Positions 1 to 5,426 of a stretch of 8,676 nt of DNA are shown here, in pieces. Below the pieces are notes generated by a model. The model did not search any database and was not told the DNA's origin. It saw only the letters and a list, made by a program, of their open reading frames with translations. How positions within the stretch are numbered: the first letter of the stretch is position 1; the number at the start of each line of letters is the position of its first letter. Source of the DNA: Armatimonadota bacterium (GTDB lineage: Bacteria > Sysuimicrobiota > Sysuimicrobiia > Sysuimicrobiales > Humicultoraceae); contig JACQGZ010000330.1 in the NCBI GenBank assembly GCA_016199305.1, positions 1-8,676 of the forward strand. Reading direction: 5' to 3'. Position numbers and translations under genes: made by a program.

Positions 1-133
1 CTCTCGGATGGTCCCACAGCTGCGCCAGGATGGGATCGGCCCTCGCCGTCAGGGCGAGGTCTCGTCGCACCACAGGCGGCACGTCTAGACTGATGCGCGG
101 GCGCTGCCGGCGAGTACCCATAGGGCATACCAT
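1..133 (-). CDS. N-terminal part of a probable ribbon-helix-helix (CopG/Arc-like) protein, cut by window edge
   Basis: On the minus strand an ATG at 133 opens 44 codons without a stop up to the left edge. Residues 12-32 read PRISLDVPPVVRRDLALTAR, the pattern of the beta strand plus first helix of ribbon-helix-helix DNA-binding proteins, which are often antitoxins or small repressors. A strong ribosome-binding site (AGGAGGG, 143-149) lies 9 nt upstream of this ATG. A second ATG at 137 is in another frame and gives a compositionally poor peptide, so the 133 start was preferred; an internal ATG (residue 5) is also possible. The gene is divergent from the histidine kinase. The second helix and any partner toxin lie outside the window. 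The family call rests on about 20 residues and is an inference. Confidence 0.5.
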   Translation of the reverse strand, partial: MVCPMGTRRQRPRISLDVPPVVRRDLALTARADPILAQLWDHPR

Positions 134-142
134 TCATTCTCA

Positions 143-149
143 CCCTCCT
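143..149 (-). promoter_or_regulatory. Ribosome-binding site of the ribbon-helix-helix-like gene
   Basis: On the minus strand the bases read AGGAGGG, a near-perfect Shine-Dalgarno sequence 9 nt before the ATG at 133. It is the main argument that the truncated minus-strand frame is a real gene. Confidence 0.55.
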
Positions 150-231
150 GTATGGTACCCGGCCTGCGGGGCCTCGGCCACGGCTGCAGGCGCACTCCGC
201 CAGGGCACCCATAACCGCGCGACTTGGGCAC

Positions 232-237
232 TATACT
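232..237 (+). promoter_or_regulatory. -10 hexamer of a probable leaderless promoter for the two-component operon
   Basis: TATACT differs from the TATAAT consensus at one base and stands out in very GC-rich DNA. Only six bases separate it from the GTG at 244, so the expected transcription start coincides with the start codon. No Shine-Dalgarno sequence precedes the GTG, and no clear TTGACA-like -35 lies 17 nt upstream. Leaderless genes with this spacing are common in several high-GC phyla. Seen: hexamer and spacing. Inferred: promoter activity. Confidence 0.55.
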
Positions 238-243
238 GATGCT

Positions 244-1704
244 GTGGTGCGGTTCAGCCTGAAGTGGAAGTTCATCCTGGCGTTCGTCGGTCTGACCCTG
301 CTCTTCGCCGGGACCTTCGGGACGCTGGCCGCCTACCGTCTCCGCCGGGCCCTCACCGAGCAGGTGCGCCTGCGCGCTAAGGTCGTCGCCGAGGAGTTTG
401 CGCGGGAGGCCTCCCGCTTCATCGCCACGCCGGAAGGGCAGACGGAGGTGCCGGTGAGCAGCCGGCTGACGCGCCGGCTGGTGGCGGGGACGGTGCTCTA
501 CGCGCAGATCGTGCGTGGGGGGACGCTGCGTTTCACGGACGGGCGCGCCGATCTAGTTCCTTCGGTCGGACCGTTGGACCGGCCCTTCCTGCTGGTCGAG
601 CGCACGACGCCGGCGGGCACGCCCTTCCTCGACCTCTTTCGCGCCATCCCCGAGCACACGCTGGACAAGCAGACCTACGTGCGCATCGGGTTTCCGCTGG
701 CGGATGTGTATGCGCGCATCCGTCGTGAGACTTCCTTTATTATCCTGGCCAGCCTGCTGCTCGTGACGGCCGGCACGGTGGCTGCGTTTGTGCTGCAGCG
801 GACGATCCTGGGTCCCGCCGAGCGGATGACCGCCGCGATCCGCCACCTGCAACGTGGCGACTACTCCGCGCGGGTCCGGGCTCGCACGAACGATGAACTC
901 CAGCTGCTCGCCGATGAGTTCAACGCGATGGCCTCGGCGATCGAGTCGCGGGACCGGGAACTGGCCGCGATGAATGAGGCGCTGGCCAAGGCGAACCGGA
1001 TCAAGGACGACTTCTCCGCGGCGATGAGCCACGAACTGAAGACGCCGCTGCACGCGATCCGGGCCTACGCGCAACTGGTGTTGGAGGGGATCGACGGCCC
1101 CGTCACCGCGGCGCAGCGCCGCTCCCTGGAGTCGCTGCTGGCGGCGGGCGATCACCTGCTCCACCTGATCGAAGGGATTCTCCGCTACTCGGCCCTGGAA
1201 ACCGGGGGCACGGCGCCGATGATGCAGGAGGTGGACGCGGCGGTCGTGGTGGAGCAGGCCCGGCAGAACGTGGCCCACCTGGCGCGGGCGAAGGGGCTGC
1301 CGATCGCGACGCGGATCGACGGGGCGGCGGTGCGCGCCGACGAGACGATGCTGCGCCAGATCCTGATCAACCTGCTGCACAACGCGATCAAGTACACGGA
1401 GCGGGGCCAGATCTCGGTGACGACCTCGGCGCAGAACGGGCAGGTGCTGTTCGCGATCGCCGACACGGGCCCGGGCATCCCTGCGGAGGACGCCGGGGAG
1501 GTCTTCGAACCCTTCCGGCGGGCCGGGGACGCCGCGCGCCGCGAGATCGACGGCATCGGGCTGGGGCTGGCCGTCGCCCGCCGCTACGTCGAACTCCACG
1601 GCGGACGCATCTGGTTCGAGAGCGCCGCGGGAGGCGGCACGACCTTCTGCTTCACGCTGCCGCGGGGCCGCAGCGAGGGCGGCGGAGACGGAGGCGAGGC
1701 GTGA
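244..1704 (+). CDS. Membrane-bound sensor histidine kinase (HAMP-HisKA-HATPase_c)
   Basis: This is the sensor of a two-component system: it autophosphorylates on histidine with ATP and passes the phosphate to the regulator encoded next. The 486 residues show a first membrane helix at about 9-31, an extracytoplasmic sensor region at about 33-160, a second helix at about 164-185, a HAMP linker at about 186-240 and a coiled coil leading into HisKA. The H-box is SHELKTPLH with the phosphorylated H263. The ATPase domain has an N-box around N380 (NLLHNAIKY), G1 DTGPGIP at 407-413, FEPF at 421-424 and G2 GIGLGLA at 437-443, so all catalytic boxes are present. The sensor region matches no domain I recognise, so the signal is unknown. 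The tail is Gly/Glu-rich. GTG at 244 was chosen for the promoter spacing; GTG at 247 is possible. Its stop overlaps the regulator's start, indicating translational coupling. Confidence 0.95.
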   Translation: MVRFSLKWKFILAFVGLTLLFAGTFGTLAAYRLRRALTEQVRLRAKVVAEEFAREASRFIATPEGQTEVPVSSRLTRRLVAGTVLYAQIVRGGTLRFTDGRADLVPSVGPLDRPFLLVERTTPAGTPFLDLFRAIPEHTLDKQTYVRIGFPLADVYARIRRETSFIILASLLLVTAGTVAAFVLQRTILGPAERMTAAIRHLQRGDYSARVRARTNDELQLLADEFNAMASAIESRDRELAAMNEALAKANRIKDDFSAAMSHELKTPLHAIRAYAQLVLEGIDGPVTAAQRRSLESLLAAGDHLLHLIEGILRYSALETGGTAPMMQEVDAAVVVEQARQNVAHLARAKGLPIATRIDGAAVRADETMLRQILINLLHNAIKYTERGQISVTTSAQNGQVLFAIADTGPGIPAEDAGEVFEPFRRAGDAARREIDGIGLGLAVARRYVELHGGRIWFESAAGGGTTFCFTLPRGRSEGGGDGGEA

Positions 1705-2378
1705 AGATCCTGGTCGTCGAAGACGACGCCCGCTCCCGGGACCTGCTGGCCCGCTATCTGGGCGCGAAGGGGCACGCGGTGGCGACGGCGGAGGACGGCC
1801 CCCGCGCGCTGGAGTCCATGGTGGCGGCGGAACCCGACCTGATCCTGCTGGACGTGAACCTGCCCGTGATGGACGGCTGGGGCGTGCTGGAAGCGGTGCG
1901 CCGCTTCAGCCAGGTGCCGGTGATCATGGTGACGGTGCGGGATGCCTCGCAGGATAAGGTGGCCGGGCTGCACCTGGGCGCCGACGACTACGTCACGAAG
2001 CCCTTCGACCTGCGCGAACTGGAAGCCCGCATCGAGGCGGTGGTGCGGCGCTACCAGACGGCGCCGTCCGACGTGCTCCGCGTCGGCGAGGTGGTGCTGG
2101 ACAACGAGCGCAAGGAGGTGCGGGTCCGCGGACAGGACGTGGCGCTGTCGCCCCGCGAGTTTGAACTGCTGCGGCTGCTGGCCTCCCGGCCGGGCAAGGC
2201 CTTCTCCAGCGAGGAGATCGTGGCGGCGGTCTGGCCGGACCGGGACGCGGCCGCCGCGGAGGACGTGAAGAAGTACATCCACCTGCTGCGGGCCAAGATC
2301 GAGCGCGACCCGTCCAGCCCGCGCCTCATCGTCACCGTCCGGGGGTTCGGCTACCGGCTGTCGCCGCCGGCCTCGTAG
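1701..2378 (+). CDS. OmpR/PhoB-family response regulator
   Basis: This cytoplasmic transcription factor is activated by phosphotransfer from the kinase encoded immediately upstream. The 225 residues divide into a receiver domain (1-118) with acidic pocket E7/D8/D9, phospho-acceptor D51 (LLDVNLPVMDG), switch threonine T78 and lysine K100 (TKPFD), and a C-terminal winged-helix DNA-binding domain (about 125-221) with the typical LSPREFELLRLL and VTVRGFGYRL segments. Every receiver residue needed for activation is present. The GTG start at 1701 shares bases with the kinase stop codon (GTGA), so the two are cotranslated. Length is standard for the family. Target genes cannot be told from the window; it may regulate its own promoter upstream of 244. 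It is convergent with the M23 peptidase gene, with only 42 nt between stops and no convincing terminator hairpin. Confidence 0.96.
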   Translation: MKILVVEDDARSRDLLARYLGAKGHAVATAEDGPRALESMVAAEPDLILLDVNLPVMDGWGVLEAVRRFSQVPVIMVTVRDASQDKVAGLHLGADDYVTKPFDLRELEARIEAVVRRYQTAPSDVLRVGEVVLDNERKEVRVRGQDVALSPREFELLRLLASRPGKAFSSEEIVAAVWPDRDAAAAEDVKKYIHLLRAKIERDPSSPRLIVTVRGFGYRLSPPAS

Positions 2379-2420
2379 CGAGGCGGGCCCCGGCCGTCCG
2401 GCTGCCCGGCGCGACCGGTG

Positions 2421-3299
2421 TCAGGGCGCGGTCAGCGGTCCGTCCTTCGTCCAGTCGAGCGGGTTCACCCTCACCCCGTTCACCCTCATCCCCCAGTGCA
2501 GGTGCGGACCGGTGCTCAGTCCCGTCGAGCCCACGCGGCCTACGATCTGTCCCCGCGCCACGCGCGCGCCGCGGCGCACTGAGATCGCCGAGAGATGCTG
2601 GTAGGTCGTGAAGATCCCCGCCCCGTGATCCACCATCACGATGTTCCCGCTGAGGGGGAGCCGCTCGGCGAGGGTGACGACGCCGCTCTGCGCCGCGCGC
2701 ACGGGCGTCCCCGTGGCGGCGCGGAAATCGACCCCGAGATGGTAGCCTTGGGGGATGCCGTTGTAGACGCTGCGCACGCCGTAGTTCGAGGTCAGGGAGC
2801 CGTCGACCGGCAGCCGGAACGGTCCCCGCCACTGCGGCGTGGGGATCGGCGCGGCGGTGGCCTGTGCAACCTTGCGGCGCTCGATGGCCGCGAGTTTGGG
2901 ATCGAGCAGTGTTGGCGGCACCGAGAGGCGCCGCGTCCCGAATCTGCCGGCGCGGATCCGCACCTGTCGTGTCCGTCTCTGGACCCCGTCCGCACCCTGC
3001 GCCTCCACTCGGATCGTCACCAGGCCGGGCGCGGTCAGGGGGCTCGTGCCGACGAAGGCCTGGTAGCCGCCGGCGACGGGATGCAGCCGGAGGGCCGCGG
3101 ATCCCACCAGGAGCCTGATCGTCGCGGTTGGCGCGGATCCCGTCCGGATGCGCACGCGGATCGTCTGGCCCTGCATGAGCGTCTGAGGTGCAACGTCCAG
3201 CGACCAGGGCAGCCCTTCCGCCCCAACCGCGGGGGGCAGCGCCACGAGCGCCGTCTGCGCGAGAAGGAGGATGAAACGGCGACGGTTCGCTCCGATCAT
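2421..3299 (-). CDS. Exported M23-family (LytM-type) metallopeptidase
   Basis: A 292-residue cell-wall endopeptidase acting outside the cytoplasmic membrane on peptidoglycan peptide cross-bridges. A signal peptide covers about residues 1-27 (RRR, hydrophobic core, cleavage near VGA/EG). Residues 30-118 look like an Ig-like beta domain, followed by a linker to about 160. The M23 domain at about 162-285 has the complete zinc and catalytic set: H187 and D191 in HLGVD, H235 in YQHL, and H266/H268 in PHLHW. Lack of substitutions suggests an active enzyme rather than a NlpD/EnvC-type activator, and there is no coiled coil. The ATG at 3299 has no good Shine-Dalgarno; an AGGAGG lies 27 nt further upstream with no in-frame start near it. 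Divergent from the small membrane protein gene, convergent with the response regulator. The physiological role (growth, division or sporulation) is not shown. Confidence 0.93.
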   Translation of the reverse strand: MIGANRRRFILLLAQTALVALPPAVGAEGLPWSLDVAPQTLMQGQTIRVRIRTGSAPTATIRLLVGSAALRLHPVAGGYQAFVGTSPLTAPGLVTIRVEAQGADGVQRRTRQVRIRAGRFGTRRLSVPPTLLDPKLAAIERRKVAQATAAPIPTPQWRGPFRLPVDGSLTSNYGVRSVYNGIPQGYHLGVDFRAATGTPVRAAQSGVVTLAERLPLSGNIVMVDHGAGIFTTYQHLSAISVRRGARVARGQIVGRVGSTGLSTGPHLHWGMRVNGVRVNPLDWTKDGPLTAP

Positions 3300-3390
3300 T
3301 CGAGAGATGCTTCTCGTCCGGCGCGCGACCTCCTGGGATTCACGGAGGGAAGCGCGGCGGTCCCCAAGAACGTACCCTCAACCCGCACAA

Positions 3391-3400
3391 AGGGGAGAGG
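3391..3400 (+). promoter_or_regulatory. Ribosome-binding site of the 54-residue membrane protein
   Basis: The purine-rich run AGGGGAGAGG ends three bases before the ATG at 3404. It supports translation of this short frame, which would otherwise be easy to overlook. Confidence 0.55.
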
Positions 3401-3403
3401 CCC

Positions 3404-3568
3404 ATGAAATCCATGACCGGTCGTCCGTGGGGCATGATCCTACTGGGTGTGTATCTGGTGCTCGTCGGAGTAGCCTCTTTATTCGGGGTCGTCATTCCAT
3501 CCGTCCTGATGGGTATCCTGGCGCTCGTCGCCGGCATTCTGCTGCTGCTCCCCTTGGTCAAGATGTAG
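3404..3568 (+). CDS. Small two-helix membrane protein (54 residues)
   Basis: A short frame of 54 residues plus stop. After a basic start (MKSMTGRPWG) there are two hydrophobic segments, about residues 11-30 and 34-51, joined by a Gly/Val/Pro turn around residue 30, and the protein ends KM. This is typical of small hypothetical inner-membrane hairpin proteins found in many bacteria; no function is known to me. Support for a real gene: a purine-rich ribosome-binding site at 3391-3400, an uninterrupted hydrophobic pattern, and a tight 19-nt gap to the nuclease gene on the same strand. The small size and clean membrane topology recall both small stress proteins and holin-like or anchor proteins; the sequence does not decide. 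It is divergent from the M23 peptidase. ATG at 3404 fits the ribosome-binding site; the internal ATG at residue 4 is an alternative. Confidence 0.75.
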   Translation: MKSMTGRPWGMILLGVYLVLVGVASLFGVVIPSVLMGILALVAGILLLLPLVKM

Positions 3569-3587
3569 GGGAGCCCGAGGATCGATC

Positions 3588-4910
3588 GTGCCGGCCTTCT
3601 GCGCCGCCTACATCGCCGGCACCGACGCCAACCGGACGGTCAAAGATGAGCTGACCGCGGTCATCACTCGCCATTCCGCGCGCAAGCGGATTTCGGTCAC
3701 GGACCTGATCAACCCGCGGCAGGCCTTCTTCGACCGGACCCATCCGGAGATCCAGCCCTCCCCGGAGCGCACACAACAGATGATGGCGGGGACCGGCTTC
3801 CACGAGGCCTTCGGCCGGGCGGTCTCCACCGAGGAATTCGTCGAGCAGCTGGTCGAGTTCAACGAGATCGTCGGCAAGATCGACATCTACGAGGAGCTGC
3901 CGGTCGAACTGAAGACCACCGGCTCGATTCCGTCCGACCCGGTGGGCTGGCGCCCCTCCCACGTGGAGCAGCTCGGCATGTACTGCGCCATGGTCGACCG
4001 GCCGGGCGGCTTCCTGTTGTACTACAAGCGGTCCGAGTGGGGGCAGCCGCCGGATCTGAAGGCCTTCGATCTGGAGTTTGCCGACCTGCCGGGGATCACC
4101 GCCGAGATGGTGCGACGGCGCGATCTCTTCAAAGAGGCGCTCGATACCGGCAACCCCGACCGGCTGCCCCGGTGCGAGTGGTTCGACCGCCACTGTGACT
4201 TCAGCGCGTTCTGCGGCTGCGCCCGGGCGGCGCCGTTAGAGCGGATGGTGGGACCGGGCACCGTGCGGGCGCGCGAGAACCCCGTCCTGGCCCGGCGGGT
4301 GATGGCGAGCATCGGCACCTCCACCGGCCCGCCCCGGGTGACCCTCGGCCTCAACGACCTGGTCTTCCCGCGGAAGGCGGCATTCCGGCGCGCCGGGGAC
4401 GGAGAGGAAGCGGAAGCCAGCCCTCAGGAGAGGATGTCCTCGCTGCAGCGGCAGGGGTTCGCAGAGGCGCTCAACGACGCGCTCTGGTACGGGTTCCCCG
4501 GCGACTTCAAGCGGATCCGGGTGCCCTTCGGCTCCATCCGGGCCTCCATCATGCAGTTTCGCGGCATCCCCACGCTGCTGCGGACCAACCGCGGGGCGAA
4601 GGAGATGGTCGAGCGGAAGCGCCTGGCCGACGAGTTTCCCCACTACATCGACCGGCTCGCCTTCGAGTGCGCCGTCGCCGACAGCCCGCGCGGCCGGCTG
4701 ATTGTGTACTATGCCGTGCTGCGCGAGGACAAGTTCATGGTCTACGATCTCTGGTTCAAAGATCTCCCGGCCATTCGCGCCGAGATGCAGCGGCGCTTGG
4801 ACCTGCTCGAGCGCGGCGCCCCGCCCCACGACCTGCCGGCCTGCCAGCCCGCGTGGATGGAGAAGTACTGTCAGTTTGCGTCGACGGGGTGCCGCTGCGC
4901 CGAGGGGTAA
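3588..4910 (+). CDS. PD-(D/E)XK (Cas4/RecB-like) protein, tandem duplication with an inactive second copy
   Basis: A 440-residue soluble protein. The first half has the Cas4/RecB-family nuclease signature in order: DLINPRQAFF (39-48), GTGFHEAF with H72, VGKIDIY with D99, VELKT with E107 and K109, EQLGMYC with Q128, then a cysteine cluster C196, C203, C209, C211 that could hold an iron-sulfur cluster. The second half repeats the same order: DLVFPRKAAF (257-266), QGFAEAL (289-295), GSIRASI, PTLLRT, DRLAFEC, then C419, C428, C435, C437. In the second copy each catalytic position is changed: A292, R318, L330, R332 and R356. The Cys before PRxAFF that Cas4 uses as a cluster ligand is N42 and F260 here. 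Start GTG 3588 has GAGG 7 nt upstream. No cas gene or array is nearby, so DNA end-processing or defence roles are only inferred. I do not know a named family with this doubled arrangement. Confidence 0.72.
   Translation: MPAFCAAYIAGTDANRTVKDELTAVITRHSARKRISVTDLINPRQAFFDRTHPEIQPSPERTQQMMAGTGFHEAFGRAVSTEEFVEQLVEFNEIVGKIDIYEELPVELKTTGSIPSDPVGWRPSHVEQLGMYCAMVDRPGGFLLYYKRSEWGQPPDLKAFDLEFADLPGITAEMVRRRDLFKEALDTGNPDRLPRCEWFDRHCDFSAFCGCARAAPLERMVGPGTVRARENPVLARRVMASIGTSTGPPRVTLGLNDLVFPRKAAFRRAGDGEEAEASPQERMSSLQRQGFAEALNDALWYGFPGDFKRIRVPFGSIRASIMQFRGIPTLLRTNRGAKEMVERKRLADEFPHYIDRLAFECAVADSPRGRLIVYYAVLREDKFMVYDLWFKDLPAIRAEMQRRLDLLERGAPPHDLPACQPAWMEKYCQFASTGCRCAEG
3687..4220 (+). repeat. Internal repeat copy 1 of the nuclease gene (catalytic)
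   Basis: It encodes residues 34-211 with intact H72, D99, E107, K109 and Q128 and the Cys cluster. The similarity to copy 2 is at protein level (DL-x-x-PR, GF-x-EA, G-x-I, FADLPGITAEM versus FKDLPAIRAEM, LP-x-C), so the duplication is old. Confidence 0.75.
4341..4898 (+). repeat. Internal repeat copy 2 of the nuclease gene (catalytic residues lost)
   Basis: It encodes residues 252-437. The fold landmarks and all four C-terminal cysteines align with copy 1, as does C361 with C133, but H, D, E, K and Q of the active site are A, R, L, R and R. The last cysteines lie in the part that overlaps the convergent protease gene. Confidence 0.75.
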
Positions 4911-5290
4911 GAGGATCTGCCGGACGCCAGCTGCAGCATGAACATGTAGGGGACAGGAACGAGGCGCCGGTTCACCGGATCGGCGCTCAAGGCAAACCCC
5001 TCCAGCGTGAAAGCCCCCAGGAGTGGCTGGCTGTCGTCGTTCCCGATGACACAGAGCGTCGGCAGGATCTCCCCGTCGAGGCGCATCATGACAATCGCCA
5101 TCTCACGTTCGATCACCCGCCCGTCGGCCAGGAGAAACTGACGTTTGCCTCGCGGCACCACCCCCAGGGCCTGCAGGACGGAACGAGGGATCCAGGCGTA
5201 GGCGGCGCCGGTGTCAACAACCGCTTCCAACGCCACGAATGGCCCGGACTCGGCGGCAGCGATTTCGATCGTGTGGAAGAAGGTCCCCAT
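4871..5290 (-). CDS. Retropepsin-like (clan AA) aspartyl protease
   Basis: A 139-residue single-lobe protein of the bacterial retropepsin-like type, which would work as a homodimer with one catalytic aspartate per subunit. The active-site motif VDTGA has D26, followed by the expected W-I-P-R-S-V-L-QALGV helix (33-44), the flap-region strand LADGRVIERE (54-63) and the closing PLLGAFTLEGFALSADPVNRRLVPV segment (89-113), where LLG is the conserved hydrophobic-hydrophobic-Gly. The last 25 residues lie past the fold and are probably disordered. No signal peptide or membrane helix is seen, so it is likely cytoplasmic; the substrate is unknown. ATG at 5290 is preceded by GGGAGG very close by and a TATGAT hexamer at 5299-5304. 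Its 3' end overlaps the nuclease gene tail by 40 nt in the opposite direction; it is divergent from the DM13 gene. Confidence 0.82.
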   Translation of the reverse strand: MGTFFHTIEIAAAESGPFVALEAVVDTGAAYAWIPRSVLQALGVVPRGKRQFLLADGRVIEREMAIVMMRLDGEILPTLCVIGNDDSQPLLGAFTLEGFALSADPVNRRLVPVPYMFMLQLASGRSSYPSAQRHPVDAN

Positions 5291-5298
5291 CGCCTCCC

Positions 5299-5304
5299 AT
5301 CATA
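5299..5304 (-). promoter_or_regulatory. -10-like hexamer for the aspartyl protease gene
   Basis: On the minus strand the bases are TATGAT, one mismatch from TATAAT, eight bases before the ATG at 5290. The expected transcript would carry a leader of only a base or two. No convincing -35 was seen. Confidence 0.42.
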
Positions 5305-5363
5305 TCGCAGGCCGGGCTCGATCTTTCCAGGGGGCCCAATGCGTCATTCCTTTGCGCGGGGTT

Positions 5364-5378
5364 TGTGAAAGTTTCACA
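5364..5378. promoter_or_regulatory. Perfect 15-bp palindrome, operator-like
   Basis: TGTGAAAGTTTCACA is a perfect inverted repeat with seven-base arms around one central G, AT-rich in otherwise GC-rich DNA. It sits in the 136-nt region between the divergent aspartyl protease and DM13 genes, 48 nt before the DM13 ATG. It resembles CRP/FNR-type (TGTGA-N6-TCACA) and Rex-type (TTGTGAA-N4-TTCACAA) operators, but the spacing is one base short of each, so no regulator is named. Confidence 0.5.
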
Positions 5379-5410
5379 GTGCCGGCGCATCCTGGGCGAG
5401 GAGGAACGCC

Positions 5411-5417
5411 AAGGAGA
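5411..5417 (+). promoter_or_regulatory. Ribosome-binding site fixing the DM13 protein start
   Basis: AAGGAGA lies 9 nt before the ATG at 5427. The frame is open much further upstream, but this site and the signal peptide that follows place the start at 5427. Confidence 0.7.
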
Positions 5418-5426
5418 CGGATCCGG

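Noticed and set aside
30..239. 69-residue plus-strand frame before the kinase gene
   Set aside because: Arg-rich composition, no ribosome-binding site and no family resemblance; it opposes the better-supported minus-strand frame ending at 133.
553..1599. 348-residue minus-strand frame inside the kinase gene
   Set aside because: Arg/His/Asp-rich product typical of the opposite strand of GC-rich coding DNA; the kinase on the plus strand has all catalytic motifs.
2379..2420. Terminator between the response regulator and peptidase genes
   Set aside because: GC-rich with short self-complementary bits, but no stem with a workable loop and no T-run on either strand.
3301..3316. Short inverted repeat CGAGA/TCTCG before the peptidase gene
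   Set aside because: A five-base stem with six-base loop is expected by chance at this length; no sign of function.
2595..3407. 270-residue plus-strand frame opposite the M23 peptidase
   Set aside because: The peptidase has a signal peptide and a complete active site; this frame is charged, low-complexity and unlike any protein.
3271..3654. 127-residue plus-strand frame overlapping the small membrane protein
   Set aside because: It is in another frame from the 54-residue protein, lacks a ribosome-binding site and gives Arg/Ser-rich sequence.
3588..4910. Calling the nuclease a Cas4 of a CRISPR system
   Set aside because: No array or other cas gene is present, the N-terminal cluster cysteine is missing and the protein is doubled; only family-level similarity is claimed.
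5364..5378. Naming the palindrome a CRP, FNR or Rex site
   Set aside because: Half-sites fit but the centre is one base shorter than the known operators, so the regulator cannot be named.
5211..5426. Upstream extension of the DM13 frame
   Set aside because: The frame is open, but translation from 5211 would bury the signal peptide; the ribosome-binding site at 5411-5417 supports 5427.
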